From NCBI GenBank assembly GCA_035604035.1, contig DATNJF010000025.1:1-11270 (forward strand): 11,270 bases of DNA, written 5' to 3'. Under the pieces are notes generated by a model. It saw only the letters and a list, made by a program, of their open reading frames with translations. It searched no databases and was not told where the DNA came from. The translations under genes were made by a program, and so were the position numbers. Position 1 is the first letter of the stretch. The number at the start of each line of letters is the position of its first letter. Shown in pieces: positions 1-5,963 of this stretch. This DNA is from DATARH01 sp035604035. GTDB taxonomy: Bacteria; Pseudomonadota; Alphaproteobacteria; ATCC43930; CGMCC-115725.

Positions 1-2
1 CC

Positions 3-197
3 ACCCGCGAAAATACCAGCCCCGACGGCAAGGCCTCTTCGGTGCAATTCGTCTGGTTCCGCTTCACATCGGAGCAGGTGGCTCGCTTCAAGGCGCCGGG
101 CGCGCGCGTCATCGCCGGGTTCGATCATCCCAATTATTCGCATATGGCGGTGATGCCCGAGCCGGTACGAGCCGCCTTGGCGGAAGACTTCGACTAG
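3..197 (+). CDS. DUF3501 family protein, C-terminal part (5' end outside window)
   Basis: This is the last 64 codons of a gene that enters from the left; the reading frame is open from the first bases and ends at TAG 195-197. The visible tail contains SVQFVWFRFTSEQ, then ARVIAGFDHPNYSHMAV and finally RAALAEDF. From memory this is the conserved end of the DUF3501 family, small soluble bacterial proteins of unknown biochemical role that are often encoded near rubrerythrin or iron-sulfur oxidoreductase genes. Those partners would lie left of this window, so the context cannot be tested here. The following transporter gene begins 16 bp downstream on the same strand. The family call rests on the C-terminal pattern only; no catalytic residues can be named. 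Confidence 0.72.
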   Translation, partial: TRENTSPDGKASSVQFVWFRFTSEQVARFKAPGARVIAGFDHPNYSHMAVMPEPVRAALAEDFD

Positions 198-213
198 CAC
201 GACCGGCTCGGCG

Positions 214-777
214 ATGGCGCTGCCGACGGCATCGCCCCCTCGCGTCGCTTTGGGCGCGCTGTTTTACGAGTTCCTCAAGGTTTCGCTACTTGCCTCCGGC
301 GGCGGCATTGTCTGGGCGCATCGCATCACAGTCGATCGGCGCCGATGGCTGAGCGACGCCGAATTCGCCGACATCGTCAGCGTCTGCCAGTTCATGCCGG
401 GACCGAATGTCGTCGGCATCGCGGTGTGCGTCGGCACGAGATTGCGCGGACTGGTCGGCGCGATCGCCGCGACCGCAGGGTTTATCCTGATCCCCGGCAT
501 TATTGGATTTTCGCTCGGCGTGCTGTGGTTTCGCCACACCGGTGTGCCGCTGTTGCAGAATGTCCTTGTCGGGATTTCCGCCGCCGCGGCCGGGATGATA
601 ATTGCTACCGGCCTGCGCTTGCTGAGGGCCTATCGCCGGCGGCTGCCGGCATTGCTGTTCGCCGCACTTGCCTTCGCCGGGATCGCGATCGGCCAGTTTC
701 CGCTGCTCCTCGTCCTGCTAGCTTTGGCGCCGCTCAGCATCGGCGCCGCCGCCATCGCTGGTGGACGAGCGCGATGA
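214..777 (+). CDS. chrA: Chromate transporter, short CHR-domain protein, first of a pair
   Basis: An inner-membrane protein of 187 residues with a single CHR domain. It opens with FYEFLKVSLLASGGG (about residues 18-32), continues with a W-L-S-D-A-E-F stretch near 46-52, and carries the CHR signature FMPGPN at about 60-65. Several hydrophobic segments fill the rest, the last around 145-183. Long-chain ChrA proteins fuse two such domains in about 400 residues. Here the halves are separate genes, so this product probably pairs with the next one, as in known two-gene short-chain CHR systems. Family members export chromate by proton-driven exchange, and some are linked to sulfate. The usual FGGP-like motif of the first helix reads SGGG here. 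The start at 214 lacks a clear Shine-Dalgarno sequence. The stop overlaps the next start as ATGA. Confidence 0.85.
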   Translation: MALPTASPPRVALGALFYEFLKVSLLASGGGIVWAHRITVDRRRWLSDAEFADIVSVCQFMPGPNVVGIAVCVGTRLRGLVGAIAATAGFILIPGIIGFSLGVLWFRHTGVPLLQNVLVGISAAAAGMIIATGLRLLRAYRRRLPALLFAALAFAGIAIGQFPLLLVLLALAPLSIGAAAIAGGRAR

Positions 778-1304
778 GCGACCCCGCGGCGCTCGGCCGC
801 CTCGCCGCCCATCTCGCGCTGCTGTCGTCTATCAGCTTCGGCGGCGTGCCCACCGTCCTACCGGACATCCATGCGTTCGTCGTCGCCAACCACTGGCTGA
901 CCGACCGGGACTTCGCCGATTTCCTCGCGGTATCGCAGGCGATACCGGGGCCAAACATGATCCTGATGATGAGCTTCATCGGCTGGAAGGTCGCCGGACT
1001 TCCAGGCGCAATCGCCAGCGCCTGTGCCACCTTCGCCCCGCCCTGTGCGATGTATTTCGCAGCGTACCGGCTGTGGAACCGATTCCGCGATGCACCGTGG
1101 CAGAGGCTCGCTCGGGCCGGGCTCGCCCCGCTGACCGCCGGCTTCGTCGTCGCCGGCGGCACCGTGATGGCGCGCACCGCCGACATCAGCTGGCCCGCGG
1201 TTGGCGTAACCGGAGGCGCAGCAGCCTTGCTGCTGTTTACACGGCTTAACCCGCTATGGATGCTGGGCGGTGCGGGCTTGGTTGGCGCGCTCGGCGTCCT
1301 CTGA
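774..1304 (+). CDS. chrA: Chromate transporter, short CHR-domain protein, second of a pair
   Basis: A membrane protein of 176 residues and the partner of the preceding gene. Its ATG (774-776) overlaps the upstream TGA by four bases, a layout that usually means translational coupling and balanced production. It contains SISFGGVPTVLPDIHAFV (about residues 17-34), close to the standard CHR start, then HWLTDRDFADFLAVSQ and AIPGPN at about 56-61, and hydrophobic helices to the C-terminus. The same frame is open far upstream, back to about 345, but that part lies inside the first gene and encodes Arg-rich residues typical of an out-of-frame reading, so 774 is chosen. Two antiparallel short CHR proteins are thought to form one transporter. 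The substrate (chromate, or another oxyanion) cannot be proved from sequence. Confidence 0.85.
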   Translation: MSDPAALGRLAAHLALLSSISFGGVPTVLPDIHAFVVANHWLTDRDFADFLAVSQAIPGPNMILMMSFIGWKVAGLPGAIASACATFAPPCAMYFAAYRLWNRFRDAPWQRLARAGLAPLTAGFVVAGGTVMARTADISWPAVGVTGGAAALLLFTRLNPLWMLGGAGLVGALGVL

Positions 1305-1377
1305 TTGCCGCGTCAGGGGATATTCTCGGTCGCATAGACGTCTCAAATGCATTCGCCAGCCGGGCTGAAAATTGCGA

Positions 1378-1406
1378 TTGCCGATCAACTTGTAGTGCCA
1401 TAGAAT
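1378..1406 (+). promoter_or_regulatory. Candidate sigma-70-type promoter for the Cys-rich/membrane gene pair
   Basis: TTGCCG (1378-1383) is followed after 17 bases by TAGAAT (1401-1406). The -10 element matches five of six consensus bases and the -35 four of six. It lies in the 132-bp gap after the CHR genes, about 30 bases before the GTG at 1437, in locally AT-rich DNA. Found by eye, with no experimental support. Confidence 0.38.
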
Positions 1407-1436
1407 TTATCGATCTCTCGGATATCGGCAAGTGCC

Positions 1437-1727
1437 GTGGCCAATTGCGACAAATACCTCGAATGTTCGATTTTTGATCTTTATTCCAAGATTGCTTATG
1501 CAGTCTGCCAGGCCGCCGGGGACAGTGAGTGGGACGACTGCGTCCGCACCTGCCTTCAGGACAAATTCAGCTGCGATCAGTCGTACACCAAGGATTTTAC
1601 CGACCACGTTGAGTGCTTTGCTTTATGCACGGCTGCTCAACTAGCTGCGGTAGCCCGGCGCATTATTCGTTCACGGATAGCGTCGTTTTGGCAGAACGTT
1701 AAACGATGGGTTTTCGGGGACTTTTAG
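1437..1727 (+). CDS. Small cysteine-rich protein of unknown function
   Basis: I do not recognise this 96-residue protein. It has eight cysteines (residues 4, 10, 24, 35, 39, 46, 60 and 64), including two Cys-x3-Cys pairs at 35/39 and 60/64. The spacing suggests a disulfide-rich or metal-binding fold. The first two thirds is acidic and helical-looking. The last 25 residues are basic and aromatic (RRIIRSR, then WQNVKRWVF) and could lie on a membrane. No signal peptide is visible. GTG 1437 is the only usable start, because the frame is closed by a stop at 1401-1403 and contains no ATG; its ribosome binding site is weak. The region is poorer in GC than its neighbours (21 of 60 bases in 1441-1500). 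The gene ends 2 bp before, or 22 bp into, the next gene, depending on that gene's start. It may be a non-coding or eroded stretch, but the cysteine pattern argues for a real gene. Confidence 0.55.
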   Translation: MANCDKYLECSIFDLYSKIAYAVCQAAGDSEWDDCVRTCLQDKFSCDQSYTKDFTDHVECFALCTAAQLAAVARRIIRSRIASFWQNVKRWVFGDF

Positions 1728-2110
1728 GGATGGCTCTGGTCTCCATCGTCGCGGGTTGGATTTTCTATTGGCTGCTCTACGCCGTCGTCCGAGCGGCCTT
1801 TGGCACCAAGACCAACGCGTGGGGTTTCATTTTCCATTTCCTACTGTGCATCGGCGTATTTGCCCTGGTGCGATACGGCTTCAACCAGCCGGTTCATCCG
1901 ATGCTTTGGCTATTCGTCGGCCCGCTCCTGGGCGCTTGGTTTCTGGTGTTCCGCATAACCCTGCCTACCGTCGCAAAGAGCCCTGAGAGGCTCAAGAGCC
2001 TCGGTATCGCCCTAACGCTGGGGCTGACCCATTTCCTCGCGCAATCCGGGGCTGCGATCTCGATGAGCCTCGGGCTAATTGCCGGCTTGGTGCTCTCGAT
2101 CTACGGATAG
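1706..2110 (+). CDS. Four-helix integral membrane protein of unknown function
   Basis: A 134-residue hydrophobic protein with four likely membrane helices at about 5-32, 39-61, 66-86 and 99-131, separated by short basic or polar loops (FGTKTN; FNQPVH; KSPERLK). No catalytic motif or named family is apparent. Two starts are possible. ATG 1706 overlaps the Cys-rich gene by 22 bp. ATG 1730 lies 2 bp after that gene's stop, has GGGGA nine bases upstream, and would remove eight residues. Either arrangement suggests coupled translation with the upstream gene, so the two products may act together at the inner membrane. The gene stops 14 bp from the convergent SH3-protein gene, with no clear terminator hairpin between them. 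Confidence 0.68.
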   Translation: MGFRGLLGMALVSIVAGWIFYWLLYAVVRAAFGTKTNAWGFIFHFLLCIGVFALVRYGFNQPVHPMLWLFVGPLLGAWFLVFRITLPTVAKSPERLKSLGIALTLGLTHFLAQSGAAISMSLGLIAGLVLSIYG

Positions 2111-2124
2111 ATCATCGACCTGGA

Positions 2125-2628
2125 TCAGGGCACCGCCTCGGTCGGCGAGACGCCCCAGATATTCGACCGTTCGATCCAGCCGGCGATGTCGCCGGCCTCG
2201 ATCCGGCACCAGCCGGCGCGGCATTCGATCAGCTGCGCCACGACCCCGGGCTCAGCGCGCGCGAGCAGCGCCGCCCCCGTGTCGGGGCCTTGGCGGATGC
2301 CGCGAATATCGCCGGTGACGACGACCTCGCGGCGAGTGGCGATCATCTTCTCGTGCACCCAGCCGTCGGTGCCCTGCCAGTCGCGCACATGCCGCCAATG
2401 ATCGAACCCACCCAGGATCTCGACCGGCCAGCCCCGACGCACAAAAACCCAATCCACCGGGTATCGGTCGCCCGGCCCCTTGCGCAGGAAGACTTTGTCG
2501 GCATGGAGACTGGCAAAGCGCGGCACCACGTCGCTGGCGCTCGCGGCGACGGCCATTCCCGCCCAGGGAATCCAGATCGCGACCGCCAGAAGCCCGGCGA
2601 CCGCCTTCACCCAGCGTCCACGGGCCAC
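2125..2628 (-). CDS. Exported protein with two bacterial SH3-like domains
   Basis: A predicted periplasmic protein of 167 residues. The N-terminus RGRWVK followed by a hydrophobic stretch to about residue 27 and then AVAAS looks like a Sec signal peptide cleaved near residue 29. Two SH3-like modules follow. The first, at about 36-100, contains FLRKGPGDRYPVDW and QGTDGWVH. The second, at about 101-160, contains IRQGPDTGA, WCRIEAGDIAGWI and IWGV. This matches the alphaproteobacterial COG3807/SH3_4 type, thought to bind cell-wall or protein ligands; no enzymatic activity is expected. I chose GTG 2628 because GGGGGG sits five bases upstream of it. An in-frame ATG at 2649 would add seven residues but has no ribosome site and lies at the predicted transcription start. 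The gene lies 88 bp downstream of the moeB-like gene on the same strand. Confidence 0.85.
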   Translation of the reverse strand: MARGRWVKAVAGLLAVAIWIPWAGMAVAASASDVVPRFASLHADKVFLRKGPGDRYPVDWVFVRRGWPVEILGGFDHWRHVRDWQGTDGWVHEKMIATRREVVVTGDIRGIRQGPDTGAALLARAEPGVVAQLIECRAGWCRIEAGDIAGWIERSNIWGVSPTEAVP

Positions 2629-2633
2629 GATTT

Positions 2634-2639
2634 CCCCCC
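2634..2639 (-). promoter_or_regulatory. Ribosome binding site deciding the SH3-protein start
   Basis: On the - strand GGGGGG followed by AAATC precedes GTG 2628, giving a five-base spacer. The alternative ATG at 2649 has no comparable site, so the later GTG start is favoured. Confidence 0.6.
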
Positions 2640-2654
2640 AAGGCCCCATACACA

Positions 2655-2684
2655 GCCATAGGAGTCCGCCACGCCAGCCGTCAA
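2655..2684 (-). promoter_or_regulatory. Candidate promoter of the SH3-protein gene
   Basis: Read on the - strand, TTGACG (2684-2679) is followed after 18 bases by TATGGC (2660-2655). The -35 matches five of six consensus bases; the -10 is weaker. Transcription would begin near 2648. That supports the GTG start at 2628 and suggests that the SH3 gene can be transcribed independently of moeB and cysK. Confidence 0.38.
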
Positions 2685-2716
2685 GCCCGGGGCGGAATTG
2701 GGAATCGGATCAATGA

Positions 2717-3496
2717 CTAAGGCTGTGTCGCGAGCGCCTTGGCGCCGCAGGTCGGACAGTCCGGATCCTTGGCGATTCGGATGCGGTGAAAACGCACGCG
2801 CAACGCATCGTAGATCAGCAGCGTACCGTCGAGGCTGTCCCCAAGTCCCAATAGCTCCTTTAGCACCTCGACCGCCTGCAACGTCCCGAGCACGCCGGCG
2901 ACCGCTCCCAATATGCCCGCCTCCTCGCAGCGTGGCACCATGTCGGGCGGCGGCGGCTCGCGGAACAGACAGCGGTAACAGGGATGGCCGTCACCGAGAT
3001 ACGGCCGGAATGTCGAGAGCTGTCCCTCGAACGGCGATAGCGCCGCGGCGACCAGCGGCTTTTCCAATCGCGCGCAGAGGTCGGTCAGCAGATAGCGCGT
3101 GGCGAAATTGTCGCTGCCATCGGCGACGAGATCATATTTCGCGATCAGCTCAGCGGCGTTGCCCGCATCGAGACGAAACGGGTGGGTCTCGATCCGCACC
3201 CCATCATTGAGCCGCGCCAGGGTCTCCTCGGCGCTCTTGACCTTGAGCTCGCCGACGCTTCCGGTGGCATGGACGATCTGCCGCTGCAGGTTGGTGATGT
3301 CGACACGGTCGTTGTCGACGATACCGATGGTGCCGACCCCCGCCGCCGCGAGATACATGAGCATCGGCGAGCCAAGACCACCGGCGCCCACCACGAGCAC
3401 CCGCGACCGCAGCAGCTTTTCCTGTCCTTCCTCGCCGACCTCATCGAGGATCAGGTGGCGGGCATAGCGGCGGAATTGTTCTTCGCTCAGCTCCAT
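2717..3496 (-). CDS. moeB: HesA/MoeB/ThiF family adenylyltransferase
   Basis: A cytoplasmic E1-like enzyme of 259 residues. The family adenylates the C-terminal glycine of a small sulfur-carrier protein (MoaD in molybdopterin synthesis, ThiS in thiamine synthesis). Visible features are the ATP-binding GAGGLGSP loop (37-44), the DNDRVDITNLQRQ segment (61-73), GSDN (127-130), a conserved Cys190 in PRCEEAGILGAVAG, and the four zinc-ligand cysteines C173/C176 and C247/C250. Length is typical of MoeB, with no C-terminal rhodanese domain as found in MoeZ-type proteins. The frame extends 18 codons further upstream, but ATG 3496 gives the standard MELSEEQFRRYARH start. It follows cysK after 10 bp, so the two are probably one transcript. 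No carrier protein is encoded in the window, so the assignment to molybdopterin rather than thiamine or another pathway is by family resemblance only. Confidence 0.88.
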   Translation of the reverse strand: MELSEEQFRRYARHLILDEVGEEGQEKLLRSRVLVVGAGGLGSPMLMYLAAAGVGTIGIVDNDRVDITNLQRQIVHATGSVGELKVKSAEETLARLNDGVRIETHPFRLDAGNAAELIAKYDLVADGSDNFATRYLLTDLCARLEKPLVAAALSPFEGQLSTFRPYLGDGHPCYRCLFREPPPPDMVPRCEEAGILGAVAGVLGTLQAVEVLKELLGLGDSLDGTLLIYDALRVRFHRIRIAKDPDCPTCGAKALATQP

Positions 3497-3506
3497 GGCC
3501 TGGCTC

Positions 3507-4481
3507 TCACAACCCCTCGAACAGCGGCGTCGACAGATAGCGCTCGGCAAAATCGGGCAGAATCGTCACGATGGTCTTCCCCGCCATCTCCGGCCGCGCG
3601 CCGATCTCGAGGGCGGCGGCCAACGCGGCGCCGGCCGAGATGCCGACGGCGACGCCCTCGAGCCGTGCCGTCTTCTGCGCCGCGTGCAGCGCGGTGTCGA
3701 AGCCGATGCAGATGATCTCGTCGATCAGCGCGGTGTCGAGAATGCTGGGGATGAAACCGGCGCCGATCCCCTGGATGCGGTTCGGTCCAGGGGGGCGCCC
3801 GGAGAGAACGGCGCTATCTTCCGGCTCGACCGCGACCATGCGCAGGCCGGGCTTGCGGGCCTTCAGCACCGCGCCGACCCCGGACAGGGTGCCGCCGGTG
3901 CCGACGCCGCTCACCACGACATCGACCACCCCGGCGGTGTCGGTCCAGATTTCCTCGGCAGTGGTGCTGCGATGGATTTCCGGGTTGGCCGGGTTGTCGA
4001 ATTGCTGAAGGATCAGCGCGTCGGGAAAGGCCCGCACGATCTCCTCGGCGCGGGCGATGGCGCCGCGCATGCCCTGCGCCGGCGGGGTCAGAACGATCTC
4101 CGCGCCGAGGAAGGTGAGCATCTTGCGCCGCTCGACCGACATGCTCTCCGGCATCGTCAGGATCAGGCGGTAACCTTTGGCGGCACAAACAAAGGCGAGC
4201 GCGATCCCGGTATTGCCGGAGGTCGGCTCGACCAGCACGGTATTCTTGGTGATCCGGCCGGCCTTTTCAGCCGCTTCGATCATTGCCAGCCCGATCCGAT
4301 CCTTGACCGAGCACAGCGGATTGAAGAATTCGCATTTGCCGAGGATATCGGCCTCGACGCGGGCATCGGCGGCGAGCCGCGACAGGCGCACCAGCGGGGT
4401 GGCGCCGATTGTCTCAAGGATGCTGTCATAGATCCGGCCGCGAAATTCCCCGCGCGGCGCAGCCGTGGTGCCGGTATCCAT
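3507..4481 (-). CDS. cysK: Cysteine synthase A (O-acetylserine sulfhydrylase)
   Basis: A cytoplasmic PLP enzyme of 324 residues that joins O-acetyl-L-serine and sulfide to give L-cysteine and acetate, the last step of sulfate assimilation. It shows NPLCSVKDRIG with the PLP-binding Lys60, the substrate loop PTSGNTG (86-92), the phosphate-binding GTGGT (194-198), GISAGAA with Ser282, which contacts the PLP ring nitrogen in this fold, and the C-terminal PDFAERYLST. Length is close to the usual 310-325, with about 15 extra N-terminal residues. ATG 4481 is well supported by AAGGGG seven bases upstream. No serine acetyltransferase gene is in view. The gene is divergent from the dioxygenase across a 144-bp spacer and is followed after 10 bp by the moeB-like gene. 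CysK versus CysM cannot be fully settled by eye, but the motifs favour CysK. Confidence 0.93.
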   Translation of the reverse strand: MDTGTTAAPRGEFRGRIYDSILETIGATPLVRLSRLAADARVEADILGKCEFFNPLCSVKDRIGLAMIEAAEKAGRITKNTVLVEPTSGNTGIALAFVCAAKGYRLILTMPESMSVERRKMLTFLGAEIVLTPPAQGMRGAIARAEEIVRAFPDALILQQFDNPANPEIHRSTTAEEIWTDTAGVVDVVVSGVGTGGTLSGVGAVLKARKPGLRMVAVEPEDSAVLSGRPPGPNRIQGIGAGFIPSILDTALIDEIICIGFDTALHAAQKTARLEGVAVGISAGAALAAALEIGARPEMAGKTIVTILPDFAERYLSTPLFEGL

Positions 4482-4510
4482 CGCTCAGCCCCTTGTTATC
4501 GTTGTCCTTG

Positions 4511-4538
4511 ATGTAAGCCCGCGCCCGCCGCATCGCAA
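4511..4538 (-). promoter_or_regulatory. Weak candidate promoter of cysK
   Basis: On the - strand TTGCGA (4538-4533) is followed after 16 bases by TTACAT (4516-4511), about 30 bases before the cysK start. The match is modest and was found by eye in the 144-bp gap between cysK and the divergent dioxygenase gene. A clear operator palindrome was not seen there. Confidence 0.22.
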
Positions 4539-4625
4539 CGCGAAAGCAATCCAATTCTGCGCTGAGGCACGATGGATTTGGCCGCGCGACGGGCCTAGAG
4601 TTTCCCGCCTCAGGAGGAGCCGTCC

Positions 4626-5471
4626 ATGTCGATCGAGATCATTCCGACCGGCGCCGCGCTCGGGGCCGAGATCCGGGGTGTCGATCTCTCCCAGCCGCTT
4701 GGCGACAACGCCTTTGCGGCGATCGAGCGGACCTATGACGCGCACGGCGTCATCTTCTTCCGCGACCAGCACATCACTCCGGCGCAGCAAGTCGCCTTCA
4801 CCCGACGCTTCGGCGAGATCGAGTTCAACATCTTCGGCGAGCGCTGGAGCGTCCCGGGCAGCCCGGAGATCGTCGTCGTCTCGAATGTGACCGATGACGG
4901 CAAGCCGATCGGCGTGCGGCGCGCCGGCGAAAACTGGCATAGCGACATGTGCTACACCGCGCGCCCGCCCCGCGGCACGATGCTTTATGCCCACGAAATC
5001 CCCGACCTTTTCGGCCTGCCGCTCGGCGACACTGAGTTCGCCAGCGCGGCAGCGGCGTGGGATGCCCTGCCCGAAACTATAAAGCGGCTTCTGGGCGGGC
5101 GCCTCGCGACCTTCGATTTCTCCGGCCGCAAGCGGGCACTGACACCGACGCAGGCGGAGATCGACCGCAACCCGCCGGTGACGCACCCGATCGTCCGTAC
5201 GCATCCGCGCACCGGCCGCAAGTGCCTCTACGTGATGCGCGACGATTGCACTGGGATCGAGGGCATGGAGGCCGAGGAAGCAGAGGCGCTGATCGCCGCG
5301 CTCGCCGACCACATCATCAAGCCAGCCCATATCTACCGCCACCAGTGGCGACCGGGCGATCTGTTGATGTGGGACAATTGCACGGTACAGCACCGCGCAA
5401 TCCAGGATTACGACCTGCCGCAGCGCCGGCTCATGCACCGCACGACAATGGGCGGCTCGATTCCCGTCTAG
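4626..5471 (+). CDS. TauD/TfdA family Fe(II)/2-oxoglutarate-dependent dioxygenase
   Basis: A soluble oxygenase of 281 residues. The family oxidises a substrate with O2 and 2-oxoglutarate, giving succinate and CO2; TauD itself releases sulfite from taurine. The iron triad is visible as His105 and Asp107 in NWHSDMCY and the distal His256 in TVQHRAIQDY. Arg268 in RRLMHRTT is the likely 2-oxoglutarate binder. The N-terminus IEIIPTGAALGAEIRGVDL is typical of the family. ATG 4626 has GGAGGAG six bases upstream, the strongest ribosome site in the window. It is the only + strand gene between 2125 and 10045. It lies between rrf2, with which it converges across a 3-bp gap, and cysK, from which it diverges. 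A sulfonate substrate would fit the cysteine-synthesis neighbours but is inferred; other family members act on herbicides, alkyl sulfates or amino acids. Confidence 0.88.
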   Translation: MSIEIIPTGAALGAEIRGVDLSQPLGDNAFAAIERTYDAHGVIFFRDQHITPAQQVAFTRRFGEIEFNIFGERWSVPGSPEIVVVSNVTDDGKPIGVRRAGENWHSDMCYTARPPRGTMLYAHEIPDLFGLPLGDTEFASAAAAWDALPETIKRLLGGRLATFDFSGRKRALTPTQAEIDRNPPVTHPIVRTHPRTGRKCLYVMRDDCTGIEGMEAEEAEALIAALADHIIKPAHIYRHQWRPGDLLMWDNCTVQHRAIQDYDLPQRRLMHRTTMGGSIPV

Positions 5472-5474
5472 AAG

Positions 5475-5930
5475 CTAGATGGCGAAATCGCCGCCCTCGG
5501 CGGCCCGGCCGGCGACTCCGGCGCGGTGCGCTCGCACGCACAAATCTTCGAGCGTAAGCGCGTCCAGGCGGCGCATGGTCTCTTCCTGCAGCTCGAGCCA
5601 AAGCGGACGCAATACCTGATGGCCGAGGGCGCTGCTGCTCGGCGCCTCGATAGGATCAGCGACAGTTTCCAGCTCGCGCACGGTACGCACGATGTCGCCG
5701 ACGCTGACCCGACGCCGCTCGCGCGCCAGGCGATAGCCGCCGCTCGGGCCGCGGATGCCGATCAGGACCTTGTGCCGCACCAGCTCCTGCAGCACCGGCT
5801 CCAGATAGCGGCGGGGGATGCCCTGGCGCGAGGTGATCTCGGACGAGCGCACCGGCGCGGCGCCGCCGTTATAGGCGATGTCGAGCACCGCCTCGATCGC
5901 GAAGAGCAGCTTTTTGTTGAGCCGGATCAT
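5475..5930 (-). CDS. Rrf2 family transcriptional regulator without Fe-S cysteines
   Basis: A DNA-binding protein of 151 residues. The winged helix-turn-helix spans about residues 1-70, with the Rrf2 pattern LLFAIEAVLDIA, GIPRRYLEPVLQELVR and GIRGPSGGYRLAR. IscR and NsrR carry three clustered cysteines at about 90-105. Here that segment reads ETVADPIEAPSSS and has none; the only cysteine is Cys131. An iron-sulfur cluster is therefore unlikely, as in the B. subtilis cysteine regulator CymR. ATG 5930 is preferred because it begins the usual MIRLNKKLLFAI; a TTG at 5963 would add 11 residues and abut the dut stop. It lies 33 bp after dut, so it may share the ubiE-dut transcript, and it converges with the dioxygenase gene. 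Control of the nearby cysK is inferred from proximity and family precedent. Confidence 0.87.
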   Translation of the reverse strand: MIRLNKKLLFAIEAVLDIAYNGGAAPVRSSEITSRQGIPRRYLEPVLQELVRHKVLIGIRGPSGGYRLARERRRVSVGDIVRTVRELETVADPIEAPSSSALGHQVLRPLWLELQEETMRRLDALTLEDLCVRAHRAGVAGRAAEGGDFAI

Positions 5931-5963
5931 GCCGCTCGGTTGGCGCCCCCCTGTTCTCGCCAA

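Noticed and set aside
345..773. Long N-terminal extension of the second CHR gene in its own frame
   Set aside because: It lies wholly inside the first CHR gene, encodes mostly Arg-rich residues and has no hydrophobic segments. The ATGA overlap at 774-777 gives a natural start.
1305..1436. Possible small RNA or riboswitch in the AT-richer gap after the CHR genes
   Set aside because: No stable stem series or known aptamer pattern was visible. Only a promoter-like pair at 1378-1406 can be supported.
3497..3550. 18-codon extension of the moeB-like gene
   Set aside because: It overlaps the end of cysK. ATG 3496 begins the conserved MELSEEQFRRYARH segment.
3495..4511. 338-codon + strand open frame opposite cysK
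   Set aside because: Antisense to a clear cysteine synthase. Open only because of high GC and codon bias; its Gly/Asp/Arg-rich product shows no family motif.
4485..5438. 317-codon - strand open frame opposite the dioxygenase
   Set aside because: Antisense to a gene with a complete iron-binding triad and a strong ribosome site. The product is low-complexity and has no recognisable domain.
5467..5479. TCTAG-AAG-CTAGA inverted repeat spanning the dioxygenase and rrf2 stop codons
   Set aside because: The arms are only five bases with a three-base loop and no T-tract. It arises from two facing TAG codons and is too weak to call a terminator.
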